Source: Pseudomonas sp. GM50 (lineage in GTDB: Bacteria; Pseudomonadota; Gammaproteobacteria; Pseudomonadales; Pseudomonadaceae). From it: DNA of 64,000 bases. Both the position numbers and the translations under genes were made by a program. Under the pieces are notes generated by a model, which did not search any database, had not been told where the DNA came from, and worked only from the letters and a program-made list of their open reading frames with translations. Positions 25,389 through 34,830 of the stretch are shown piece by piece. The first letter of the stretch is position 1; each line of letters starts with the position of its first letter. The stretch covers positions 1-64,000 of the forward strand of contig NZ_AKJK01000060.1 of the NCBI RefSeq assembly GCF_000282375.1, in the 5' to 3' direction.

Positions 25389-28300
25389 GTTTTGGCCTGC
25401 CGAGCTTCGTTCCACTCCGCCATGGCCTCTTCATAGGTGTCGTTGGCATCGAAGAAAATCTCGTACCAGCAACGGTACTGCTTTTCCTCACGCAGGGGCT
25501 TTTTCGCCAGCAGGGTACGCGTCGGTCGGCCCGCAGCGTCGTAAAACTGCTCGTCGTAATAAGCGTGCTCGCGTAACGAGTGGTCATGAATGCGCCGGGG
25601 TTGGTCGGCGAAGTAGGGCCGGTAGATCCGTACTTTCTGGCCTTTGTTGTTGTACTCGAACGGTTCGCTGACCCGCCAGCGTCGTGTCGCTTCGGCCTCC
25701 AGCGGGGTGTTGTCGTCCTTGAGTCTGAGCGTTCCATCCTCGGCGACGACCCAGGCTTTGCCAGGTTCGACTTCTTGCTTGGTCTGCAGGACGCGGGCGA
25801 ATCCGTCCTGATGGATGATGGCGATGCGAATCTGCAACTCCGGGTCGCCGGGATAACGATCAGCCTGCAGAGTGACGACGTGGACCGGCTCACGCTGGGC
25901 GGTGTTGAGCTGATGCTGGAGAATCCGTTCGTCCGGGCTGAGATCTTCACGATCCTGCAGGTGTTGCCGGGCGCGATCGCACAGGTGGCCGTCGGGCAGT
26001 ACAAAACCTGCGCTTTCGGCCCAGGCCAGCCACTCGGCGGTGGGTGGGTCGATCCCGGAAACGCGGCCCATCCAGCTGAACGGATCGGTGAAAATCGCGC
26101 TGGCGAAATTGCCGATAGCCTCGCGGGGGAATTCAATGGCCCGGGCCGGGCTGTTGTCGTCGGCCGGCAGGTAGTTGCGCAAGGAGTGAAAGCCGACCTT
26201 CTCGCCCAATTCGGTGCCATAGAAACTGGTGACCAGCACTTCGCCGAAGGCGTTGTAGCAGGCTTCCTGGATATTGCGATTGGGATCTTCGATGGCGGCG
26301 GGCAGGAACGATCGGTAGTCGGTGTTCAGGGTGCGGGTGATGCAACCGTCCGGTAATTCGACGGCCACCGGCAGACACCAGTAAGGGTCATAGGTGACGG
26401 TGGTGTCGCCGTGGCTTTGGGTCTGGCGGAACTGCCGGACGTTATAAAAACCGTCGAGCCCATGGTAGGTGGGGAACCCATGGTGCACGGACCACAGGTA
26501 ATTTTTGGCATCACCTGGATCGTCGGGTTCCACCTCCTCAACCTCGGGCAGGAACCACTTCATGATGTGGTAGCCCACTTCAGGTGACTCAAGCTTGGCC
26601 TTGAGGTTGAAGGGCATGTTGCCCTGTTCGTCCTTGAGCTTGTCATAGGCGCTCAGGGCCGTGGCATCCAGCTCGGCGGTTTCCGTGTAACCGGCCAGCG
26701 CTTCGATCGTGGCCTGGCCTGACTCCATCAGTTGCCCGCTGAGGTCGATATAAAACTGCCGGGACAAACCTGTCATGACCGAATGTTTAGCCCAGTCGCC
26801 GTCGTCCTTGCTCCATTCGAGCAGGTTTTCATGGCAGATGTCCGCAGGGGACAGCCTGTTTTTATCGAGTACCAGTGCATTGCCGCGTTGGCGATAGGGC
26901 AAGCCCAGACGCCGCGCCTGTGTTTCCTTGATATGAATGTACTGCGCCTTGCTCTGGGTGGCGTACCAGCACTGTTGCGCCGGGTCGTGGGCGTCGCTCC
27001 ACCACTGGTTTTCGTACTGATCGGCAAAGGGCGGTGCATCGTTCTCGGTGGTGCGGCGGGCGTAATACATCGTAAAAGCATGCGTAAGGAAACCGTACTC
27101 GTCCCATTCCAGATTGAGGGTGTGCTCGCAGCGTGGGTCGTCGGGCATTTGCGGTTCGTATTGATAGCTGATCGACTCCAGCGCCATGGGTTGCATGACG
27201 GTGTAAGGCTGGTATTCGCCCTTGGGACGCAACAGACGGATCAGAAAGCGGTGTTCGGTTACCGCATAAGGCACCACGGGCGTGTCGGCGGCGAACACTT
27301 CCGTGCGTAACACCGAGCCGCTCAGCGCGCGGGCCATTTCGCGGGCGGTGCCTTCATCCGGCGGGTCAATCGGTTCGGCTGCCCGGTCGCGGGCGTGATA
27401 GCGCTCCAGCCGAGCCGAGCCGAGCGGCACGGCCTGATCGTCGCCGCTGTAGTAGCCGGTTCGCGGCAGATCAACCTGTTTGCCGTTATGGAACCAGGTC
27501 TTGGCCAGGATGGGCGGCGTGAAGCCCGAGCGTGCGCGTTCTGCTTCATTGGCCTCGGTGTCGGTCTGCAACAACAGGCCGAAGCCACGGAACTCCCGCT
27601 CGAAAGGGTCGTAGTAACCGTCGCGATAGCTGAAGGTCTGGGTCAGTCGATTGCCGGTGATCTCGTCTATTTGCGTCTGGCGCTTGGCCAGGTGCACGGC
27701 GAACGGCACGCCGGATTCGACGATCCGGTCTTTATCGATGTCGTGCTGCTCTTTTTCCTCGTCCAGAAACTCCTGGGCCGAACTGCGATAGTCCACGAGG
27801 CTGCTGGCGCCCATGTTGTTGCTGGTGCGGTTGAGCAGATACGGCTTGGCCTTGATGAAGTCGTAGCGCCAGTGCCGTGGGGACATGTGCGGCAGGGTCA
27901 AAATCAGGCTGGTGCAACCCAGGCCCTGCACGTCGGCGGTGCTGACTTGGCAGAGACGGTCATAACGCACGCCTTCGGGCCAGGGCAGGTCGATGGACTC
28001 GCTGGCGAAGCCTTCGCCACTGTGGTTCATGAACACCCGGATGCGCTCGGACTCCAGGTAGATCAGGTCCACCGCGCCCGAACCGTCCAGATCCGCCAGC
28101 AGAACTTGGGCGGCGTTGAATTTTTCGTAGGCGAATGTCGGCGTACTGAGCAGGATTTTTTTGCCGAAGCGTCCATGTCCAAGGTTAGGCCAGCATTCCA
28201 GCGTGTCATGGCGCAGGCGGATCAAATGCTGTTGGCCGCTGCCCAGTACATCGCCGAAGGCCACGATTTCGGTCTCGGCGTTGCTCTGTAAGGGCAATGC

Positions 28301-29983
28301 ATCGTTTTCGTGGTGATCGACATCTGCACCGTTGTCGAACCCTTTGTCGTCGCCCAGGTTGGGGTATAGGCGCACGCTGTTATGGCCGATCAACACCACA
28401 TCGCTGCGACCGTCGCCCACCAGATCCGCCAATTGCGCCTGAGGATGGAAGAACTCAGTGGGGAACGCCTTATAGGGCACGTAGGTCGACCAACTGCGAT
28501 CAGGCTTGAGGGTAAAAAAACCGCTGTAGGCCGGTGCGTGCAGCCCCCATTCCAGCTTGCCGTCACCGTTCAGGTCGCTGAGGGTCTGGCGTATCGGTTG
28601 GCTGCTGTCAGCCACCGGAATGTTCGGCAAGACCTGCCAATCATCGTAGACCACCTCATCGCCACCGGCGTCGGCTCGCAATGGTTCGCGGTAGTACCAG
28701 GCCTGGTCGGTGCGCAGCAGCACTCCCGGCATGCCCTTGCCGTACAAGTCGACGAACTGATAGTGCTGACCATCATTGAGGCCTGCCATCTGTGGGAATG
28801 GCTGCCAGCCCTTTTGCCCGGTTTTGAGTTCAAAAGGCGCGTAGCCGAATTCCATGGGCGGGAGGTTTTGTACCTTGCCGCGGTTGTCATAGGCCTGAAG
28901 ATGGGCAGCAGTCAAATGGTTGTAACCCAGCGCACTGGCGCGGTGTTGCAGCAGCAGGCGTTGAACCAGCACCGGGTGCTCACCGAGTTCGGCGGGGAAG
29001 TGATGAAACATCAACACTTGCCGGCACAACCGACGGGTACCGATTTCGAACCCGTAAGCGTAATTCCAGAACGGATCGCTGCGTTCCAGCCAGTCGCCGT
29101 ACTGATCGTCCGGTTGCGAGTAGGGAGGGCCGTAGACCGGTTTTTCGCTCAACCCAATGCTGCGCTCGCCATAGTCGAACAGCAGATGAAAATGAAACTG
29201 CACACCCTTGTTGCCATCGGCCTGCCAGGCATACAACTGTGGGTCGGCTTCGGCATTGCCATAGAGCACCCGATGCAAATAACGCTGGGCACGATAGTCC
29301 CGCAGTTGTGGCGCAACCGGTTCCTCCTCTTCGGCCTTGTACTCATAGACCACGTGCTCACCGCGGGCGTTGAGACTTTCGTCGAGCAACCAGACCCCGA
29401 TCCGTTCGGGTTTGTGCGGGTTGTTTTCGTCCAAGGCTTCGGCCCGGCGCGAGGCGAGGGTCTTGCCGTACACCTGCACGGTGGCATCGGCGCCGCGGAT
29501 CACCCAGAAACCGGCCGGGTCATCGTCGCTGTAATAGCGCTGGATCAAATCGAAACCGCCTTCGATTCGGGGCCAGTAGCGAGCCACCTGATACGTCTTC
29601 GCCGGTTCACCGATAGTCACTGGGCTGACGATCAGCTCGCCCTGTTCATCGCGCTCGGGCATCCACACATCGCCACCGGGGCCAACCACCAAATCACTGC
29701 CGTCATACAACGGCACGCCCTTGGTGGTGCGCAGGGTGATGGCGTGGACGGTCATTTTCCAGCCAATCCCGAACGGGCTGTTGCCCACCTCGCTGCTGTA
29801 GCCCAGCGCCAAGGCCGGCACCATGTCGCGGTTGGGGGCTTTGGTGATCGGCAGCGGCAACCCCAGCGACGCCGCGCCGCTGGTGCCGACTGCCCCCCAA
29901 CCCCTGCCGAGGCTGGCAATGGCACCGCCCCCTTTGGGCAGGGTAGGGGCGGTGATTTCAAGAGGTGCTGACGGCTGGTTCAT
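25385..29983 (-). CDS. Tc toxin B subunit (TcaC/TcdB-like, SpvB family)
   Basis: The 1532-aa protein matches the TcaC/TcdB size class. The N-terminal quarter is SpvB-like (LPLPITKAPNRDMVPALALG). Residues about 405-640 contain five FG-GAP/VCBS-like beta-propeller repeats such as LSDLNGDGKLEWGL, LADLVGDGRSDVVL and LADLDGSGAVDLIY. TcdB middle domains follow, and the C-terminus leads into the RHS-like shell. In characterised Tc toxins the propeller is the gate that docks on the TcA channel, and the B-C pair encloses the effector. The ATG at 29983 follows GGAGG and overlaps the upstream stop by ATGA. Confidence 0.93.
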   Translation of the reverse strand: MNQPSAPLEITAPTLPKGGGAIASLGRGWGAVGTSGAASLGLPLPITKAPNRDMVPALALGYSSEVGNSPFGIGWKMTVHAITLRTTKGVPLYDGSDLVVGPGGDVWMPERDEQGELIVSPVTIGEPAKTYQVARYWPRIEGGFDLIQRYYSDDDPAGFWVIRGADATVQVYGKTLASRRAEALDENNPHKPERIGVWLLDESLNARGEHVVYEYKAEEEEPVAPQLRDYRAQRYLHRVLYGNAEADPQLYAWQADGNKGVQFHFHLLFDYGERSIGLSEKPVYGPPYSQPDDQYGDWLERSDPFWNYAYGFEIGTRRLCRQVLMFHHFPAELGEHPVLVQRLLLQHRASALGYNHLTAAHLQAYDNRGKVQNLPPMEFGYAPFELKTGQKGWQPFPQMAGLNDGQHYQFVDLYGKGMPGVLLRTDQAWYYREPLRADAGGDEVVYDDWQVLPNIPVADSSQPIRQTLSDLNGDGKLEWGLHAPAYSGFFTLKPDRSWSTYVPYKAFPTEFFHPQAQLADLVGDGRSDVVLIGHNSVRLYPNLGDDKGFDNGADVDHHENDALPLQSNAETEIVAFGDVLGSGQQHLIRLRHDTLECWPNLGHGRFGKKILLSTPTFAYEKFNAAQVLLADLDGSGAVDLIYLESERIRVFMNHSGEGFASESIDLPWPEGVRYDRLCQVSTADVQGLGCTSLILTLPHMSPRHWRYDFIKAKPYLLNRTSNNMGASSLVDYRSSAQEFLDEEKEQHDIDKDRIVESGVPFAVHLAKRQTQIDEITGNRLTQTFSYRDGYYDPFEREFRGFGLLLQTDTEANEAERARSGFTPPILAKTWFHNGKQVDLPRTGYYSGDDQAVPLGSARLERYHARDRAAEPIDPPDEGTAREMARALSGSVLRTEVFAADTPVVPYAVTEHRFLIRLLRPKGEYQPYTVMQPMALESISYQYEPQMPDDPRCEHTLNLEWDEYGFLTHAFTMYYARRTTENDAPPFADQYENQWWSDAHDPAQQCWYATQSKAQYIHIKETQARRLGLPYRQRGNALVLDKNRLSPADICHENLLEWSKDDGDWAKHSVMTGLSRQFYIDLSGQLMESGQATIEALAGYTETAELDATALSAYDKLKDEQGNMPFNLKAKLESPEVGYHIMKWFLPEVEEVEPDDPGDAKNYLWSVHHGFPTYHGLDGFYNVRQFRQTQSHGDTTVTYDPYWCLPVAVELPDGCITRTLNTDYRSFLPAAIEDPNRNIQEACYNAFGEVLVTSFYGTELGEKVGFHSLRNYLPADDNSPARAIEFPREAIGNFASAIFTDPFSWMGRVSGIDPPTAEWLAWAESAGFVLPDGHLCDRARQHLQDREDLSPDERILQHQLNTAQREPVHVVTLQADRYPGDPELQIRIAIIHQDGFARVLQTKQEVEPGKAWVVAEDGTLRLKDDNTPLEAEATRRWRVSEPFEYNNKGQKVRIYRPYFADQPRRIHDHSLREHAYYDEQFYDAAGRPTRTLLAKKPLREEKQYRCWYEIFFDANDTYEEAMAEWNEARQAKT

Positions 29984-32900
29984 TGTGAACCTCCGCTGAC
30001 AGCGGTGTATCTGACATGCAAGATGATGTCGGTAAGCGACTTGATCATCTCCAGTTGCTTGTTGTGGTTGGGAAATTGCAGGTACCACTTCGAAACTGCA
30101 CCGGTGTACTCGAATGGCAAGTAACGTTCATCCTGGAAGTTGAGCATGAACAGGCCGGCGTCATCGTGCCCGGTGGACAGGGCAATCCGCTGACTGGCGC
30201 GCAGGTTGTCCTTGGGGGTGGCGCCGACGACCGAGGACATTTCAACCCGGCTATAGGTCTGCGACAGAATCGCGCAGATGTTCTGGTACGGGCCGAGAAG
30301 CCCGGGCAGCGACACGCTGATGCTTTTGATCCGGCGCAGATAGTGTCCAGGATAATCGTCGTCGAACATCGCTTGGGTAAGCTCGAATTCGCAGGAACCG
30401 TTTTCCAGATCGAGCTTGATGCCCGTCCAGTCTTTGTTGAGGGTCGAGGTCGGCTCCATGGCCTTGAGCGCTTGAAGAGACACGGTTTTGCTGATTTCCA
30501 GATCGCGTTCATCCTGCAACAAATGCTGTGTTTGCAGGCCGAGCAGTCCTTGCTTGAGTGATTCGCCTGCCCCCAGCCCTCGATAGTTGCCATTCCAGGA
30601 GGCGCCGGTAAACGCCGGTGGCCGGTGATAGTCGGCTTCCTCGTAGCGCCAGCACGCTTCGGCGTTCTGGCATAACGACAGGGCTGAGGAGTAGGCGTTG
30701 AAGTAGAAGCCGGCGAGTTGGCTGATGAGCCAGTCGTAGGTTTGGGATTTGCTGAAGCGGTCGCTGCTGGTGAGGAATTCGTAGGTTTTTTTGGACTGGT
30801 TCAGCGTATTTCTGGCGTAAGTCACTTGCAGGGAAGTCGCCTTGTGCTGCGCTGTCCAGACGTCGAGTTGTGCGTCGATTTGCGCCGTTTCGCGGGTGGC
30901 TTGATCCATGGCCTGTTTCCATTCCATGTGACGGTTCTGAAAACTGGCAGTCATGAACAGTGACTGACTGCCCTTGTTGGCCGCGTCAGCCAGATTGGAA
31001 CTCCAGGTTCCTGCCGCTTCCTGCGTGCCTTCAAGTCGCTGGCCGCCACCAAACAACACCCCGGAGATAAACCCCAAACCGACGGCGGTAAACACACCGC
31101 CGACATTGGGAGAGGTTTTCATCGCCTCGCCGTATGCCCGGGCAGCCGCTGCGGTGCCAGTGAGCACCTTTGCCATCAATGGAAGACTGGAGGCTGCCAA
31201 CTCCGTCAGGCTCATGTATTCCTCAACCCGCTTGCTGTAATACTCCAGCCGTCCCTGGACGACGCTTCTGCTTGCCAGCAGCGCCGTCTTATTTGTTTTG
31301 TCGATCTCCAATGCCTGGACTTGCACATCGAGCGAACTCTGCGCCAGGGTCCAGGCCTGTTGCTGTTGCATCTCCAGCAGTTGCGTCTGTTCCTTGCGCT
31401 CGATCAGCGATTGCAGGGTGCTGCCGAACTGAATCACCTGCTCCACCGCATTGAGGGCGTAGGGGTACATCACGCTGAAGCGATACGGCGGAATATCGGG
31501 GTTGAGGAACTGCCCCAAATTTGACCCCGACAAGCCCTGCCCGTAAGCCGCCAGCAGCGCACGCGGATCCAGTGGCGTGGCGAACAGCGGCAGGTGCAGC
31601 GGTTTACCGGCCGGGTCGAGGTTATGCCGCAGGTTGTACAAGCGACTTTCGGCGTGATCCCAGCGCATGATCAACTCGGGGTTGAATGGCAGGCGCAGGT
31701 GTGGGTTGTCCACCGTCGGCAGGGACGGATCTTCGGCGTACGGGCGCAGGCATACGTAAGGCACGATGTTGGTGTGTGCTCCGCCGAAGGTTGGCAATGG
31801 GTGGTCGAGCACCAGCTGTTGGGGGTTCAACAGGTTTTGTTCGAACCGGCGCAGCTCGGGATTGGTGGCGTCGCTCAGGGTTTTCAGGGTGATTGGCTGC
31901 CAGGTGTTGACCTGGCTTACATCCGGACGAGGCCCCAGTTGATCCAGCACATGCACATAGTGCAGTTTGGCTTCGGTGAGGCTGTCCGGGGTCAGTTGCA
32001 TGTAGGCATGATCGGCCCGATTGAGCTTGATATCGGTGCTGAGCAGAAACAGTGCCTTGCGGATATGCACCGGGTGACTCAAGCCGATCTGGTGGGGATC
32101 GTTGGGCCACAGCGCGGCATGGCTCGGTTCTGCTGAACCCTGGGTGGCCTTCTCCGGCGCAATCGGCACAACATTCCAGTAAGGCGGGTTGCCCTTCTTA
32201 CTTTTTTGCCGCATCGGATCGAATGCGTACCCCAACCAGCGCTCGGCCTCATCGAACTGCTGTTCCAGGTTCAGGCGATGGGCGACCAACCATGGCAGGT
32301 ACAGGAACAGCTCCAGGAAATACAGGTAGTAGGCGCCGGTGAAATCCATGGGCTCCGCCCCCAGATCGGGCGACATCGGCGGCTCCTCGAGCTTCTGTGT
32401 TCCCCAACTGAGCAGTTCATCCATGCCGGCTTCGGCCCGATGGATCAGGTTGCGGGCGAAGGTGGTGTTCATGCGGATTGGGGCGCGGTCGATCTTGGTC
32501 TCACTGTTCTTCGTTATGTCGTTGTGCTGAATGGACGAACCGTAGAAATCGATGAATTCGGCGGTGCCCAGGGTTGGGCTTTCCAGATGATCGATCCTGG
32601 GCGCGGTTTGCGGCGTGACGTCAGGTGTCTCGCGCCAGCCGACCGAGATCATTTTCAAGGCGCTGCCCTGGTAGGCATAACCGAAGCGGCCCTCCTGAAA
32701 TACAAGTCGGTGGACGAAGACACCGTGGATCAGCGGGATGGACACATGGCCTGTTGGCCACTCAACAGGCCATGTGTCAGGGCGAAGGTTTTCCTGATCG
32801 ATGGGGATCCGTGTCGACAGAATGTCGTCCTTGTCTATGGAAGGGGCGATACTGCCTTGGTACATCTCAAGCATTTCAGCAGGTGTTTTTGGGACTTCCG

Positions 32901-34830
32901 TAACGTTTCTTGGATGCAGGATTACGTGCTGAAAGTAGTAGGGGCCATCTATACCGGTGATGTCCATACTGTCGAGTTTGAGCGTCCTCTTGAACGCCAA
33001 AATTTTTTTAGGGTACATGGGGCTATGATTTTGCAGTAGCAATGCCAGCACATCCTTGTGCATCCGTTTGTTAACAAGAGCCGTCGTCTCACCTTGGGCC
33101 AGTTTTGGCAGCTCAAACTCACTTTTTGCATCTAATTCAACAATCAATCGGTTAAGGGTTCTGGGTTCCGCTTCGGTGAAGTAAAAATCTCGGCCTTGGT
33201 TAAAAAAATCAGTACCCGTTGCTTCGATAGTTGAGCCTTCCAGCAGATTCAGCCAATTGGCGGTAGATGAACTGTCGACAACCAAGGTCAGTTTTAGAAG
33301 TACAGTCCCCTGTGCCTTCATTGAAATGGAAATGGTGGTTGTGTGTGGAAAACCGTGCTCCAACCGGGAATCAATATAAATGGCCGAGTCTTCCCGCGAG
33401 TACCGCACCGAGTCGATTTCGTTGCGGATCCGGTTCTGCCAGCCTTTGTAGTTCCAAGTATTGGCTGTATCACCAGGAGATGAGGGCGTGACAGTGCCGA
33501 ACTCCTGGCGACCCGTTGGCAACCAATACTGAAACCGGCTTCTCCCTGTCGCTTCATGGGCAAACAGATGGCACACCATCCGCACATGCCCCTCTTCAAT
33601 GTTGGTAATCGCCTTCTTGGGCGCCTCCACATAACCGACCGCCGGAAACATCGGCGTCTTGTTGAAATTCATATCGATGCGCACGGTTCTTAAAAAGCCG
33701 TAGCTGTCATTGCCACCGTTTTCCGAACCAGTGCCGGCGTGGTAGTCCGCATACAACGCCAGAAACAACGATTCCGGTGTGGTCGAGTGATCCCACACTG
33801 CAATGGTGTCGGTGCCTTGTTCCAGCAAGTTCGGATCCATCTCGCGAGTTTGCGCGGTGGTGCTGTAGCTCTCGATGTAAACCTGCGGCGTACTCCAGGT
33901 GTCGTCGTATTTCTTGTACGCGCCATACAGGCGAAACATCGGATTGGCCTTCGAATTCGGTAGCGCAGGCTGGCCATCCGCCGGTGGTGGCGATGGCGGC
34001 ATGGCATTTTCATCGGTGGTCGTCACCTCGGCCCAGAACACGAACAGGCGCTTGTTGAACCACACCGGGCGCACTGAATGCTCGATGGCCTTGGTAGAGA
34101 TCGGCACGTTGGCGCGTTTCCAGTCGCTCCAGGCGTCGGGCAGTGGCTTGTCATATTTAAGGGGGGGATCTTGGGGATCACGCGCCGGCCCTACGACCGG
34201 CCGATTGGCCATGTCCAGCGTGCGCCAGTACCAGGTGTTTTCTGCCGGTGACTTGCCAATGAAGTAATACACGTTGTTGGCGAATTTCTCGCCGTCGATG
34301 TAGCCGTTGACGCAGCGCACGTTGGCAATTTCCTCGAAGCGCGCCAGGTAGGCCAGTACCGCGGTTTGCACCGTTTCGGGCTGGATGCGGTTCTGGTTGA
34401 TGTCGTTTTCGAACTGCTCGAAGCTGTCGGTCTTGGTCAGGCGCAGCGTCGGGTCCATGTAGATCGACGGGAAATAATGCAGTTGCTGCACCGCGGCCCA
34501 TAGCGCGTACTGGTTACTTTCCAGCCGCCAGGTGCGCCGTTGTTCCTCGGAAAGACTGGCCGCGCTCTGTTCCGGCTCCAGGCCCAGCAACACACCGTGG
34601 ATGTACTGCTGCATGCTGGCAATGGCACAGGCCACCGGGCTGGTAGGCACGTCCTGGCTGACCAGAACGTCCAGCAACAGGTATTCATAGATGTCATTGG
34701 CTGTTTCGAGTTGGTGGCTCAGCTCAAGGTCGATCAGGGTCGGGTCGTTGGGCACCGCTTCGTGCAGATACATCGCCAGCAAGGCGTCTCGCCGGGCTTC
34801 ATTGAGCTGTTTTTCGATGGCAGTGGTCAT
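29980..34830 (-). CDS. Tc toxin A subunit, C-terminal half (TcaB-like pore-forming and TcB-binding part)
   Basis: The 1616-aa protein starts at the ATG at 34830 (AGGAG 6 nt upstream, ATGA overlap with the previous gene); the longer frame to 35220 is antisense-like extension inside that gene. It has the neuraminidase-like region in its first half. From about residue 1130 come long alpha-helical stretches with Gln/Glu/Lys-rich coiled-coil character around a hydrophobic hairpin (about 1210-1270, including GVFTAVGLGFISGVLFGGG). These are the features of the Tc translocation channel. The C-terminal ~250 residues fit the TcB-binding domain. With the preceding gene it forms a split A subunit, as TcaA plus TcaB do in Photorhabdus. 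Confidence 0.92.
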   Translation of the reverse strand: MTTAIEKQLNEARRDALLAMYLHEAVPNDPTLIDLELSHQLETANDIYEYLLLDVLVSQDVPTSPVACAIASMQQYIHGVLLGLEPEQSAASLSEEQRRTWRLESNQYALWAAVQQLHYFPSIYMDPTLRLTKTDSFEQFENDINQNRIQPETVQTAVLAYLARFEEIANVRCVNGYIDGEKFANNVYYFIGKSPAENTWYWRTLDMANRPVVGPARDPQDPPLKYDKPLPDAWSDWKRANVPISTKAIEHSVRPVWFNKRLFVFWAEVTTTDENAMPPSPPPADGQPALPNSKANPMFRLYGAYKKYDDTWSTPQVYIESYSTTAQTREMDPNLLEQGTDTIAVWDHSTTPESLFLALYADYHAGTGSENGGNDSYGFLRTVRIDMNFNKTPMFPAVGYVEAPKKAITNIEEGHVRMVCHLFAHEATGRSRFQYWLPTGRQEFGTVTPSSPGDTANTWNYKGWQNRIRNEIDSVRYSREDSAIYIDSRLEHGFPHTTTISISMKAQGTVLLKLTLVVDSSSTANWLNLLEGSTIEATGTDFFNQGRDFYFTEAEPRTLNRLIVELDAKSEFELPKLAQGETTALVNKRMHKDVLALLLQNHSPMYPKKILAFKRTLKLDSMDITGIDGPYYFQHVILHPRNVTEVPKTPAEMLEMYQGSIAPSIDKDDILSTRIPIDQENLRPDTWPVEWPTGHVSIPLIHGVFVHRLVFQEGRFGYAYQGSALKMISVGWRETPDVTPQTAPRIDHLESPTLGTAEFIDFYGSSIQHNDITKNSETKIDRAPIRMNTTFARNLIHRAEAGMDELLSWGTQKLEEPPMSPDLGAEPMDFTGAYYLYFLELFLYLPWLVAHRLNLEQQFDEAERWLGYAFDPMRQKSKKGNPPYWNVVPIAPEKATQGSAEPSHAALWPNDPHQIGLSHPVHIRKALFLLSTDIKLNRADHAYMQLTPDSLTEAKLHYVHVLDQLGPRPDVSQVNTWQPITLKTLSDATNPELRRFEQNLLNPQQLVLDHPLPTFGGAHTNIVPYVCLRPYAEDPSLPTVDNPHLRLPFNPELIMRWDHAESRLYNLRHNLDPAGKPLHLPLFATPLDPRALLAAYGQGLSGSNLGQFLNPDIPPYRFSVMYPYALNAVEQVIQFGSTLQSLIERKEQTQLLEMQQQQAWTLAQSSLDVQVQALEIDKTNKTALLASRSVVQGRLEYYSKRVEEYMSLTELAASSLPLMAKVLTGTAAAARAYGEAMKTSPNVGGVFTAVGLGFISGVLFGGGQRLEGTQEAAGTWSSNLADAANKGSQSLFMTASFQNRHMEWKQAMDQATRETAQIDAQLDVWTAQHKATSLQVTYARNTLNQSKKTYEFLTSSDRFSKSQTYDWLISQLAGFYFNAYSSALSLCQNAEACWRYEEADYHRPPAFTGASWNGNYRGLGAGESLKQGLLGLQTQHLLQDERDLEISKTVSLQALKAMEPTSTLNKDWTGIKLDLENGSCEFELTQAMFDDDYPGHYLRRIKSISVSLPGLLGPYQNICAILSQTYSRVEMSSVVGATPKDNLRASQRIALSTGHDDAGLFMLNFQDERYLPFEYTGAVSKWYLQFPNHNKQLEMIKSLTDIILHVRYTAVSGGSQ

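Noticed and set aside
29984..30088. N-terminal extension of the TcaC-like frame
   Set aside because: It overlaps the TcaB-like 3' end in a different frame; GGAGG precedes the ATG at 29983.
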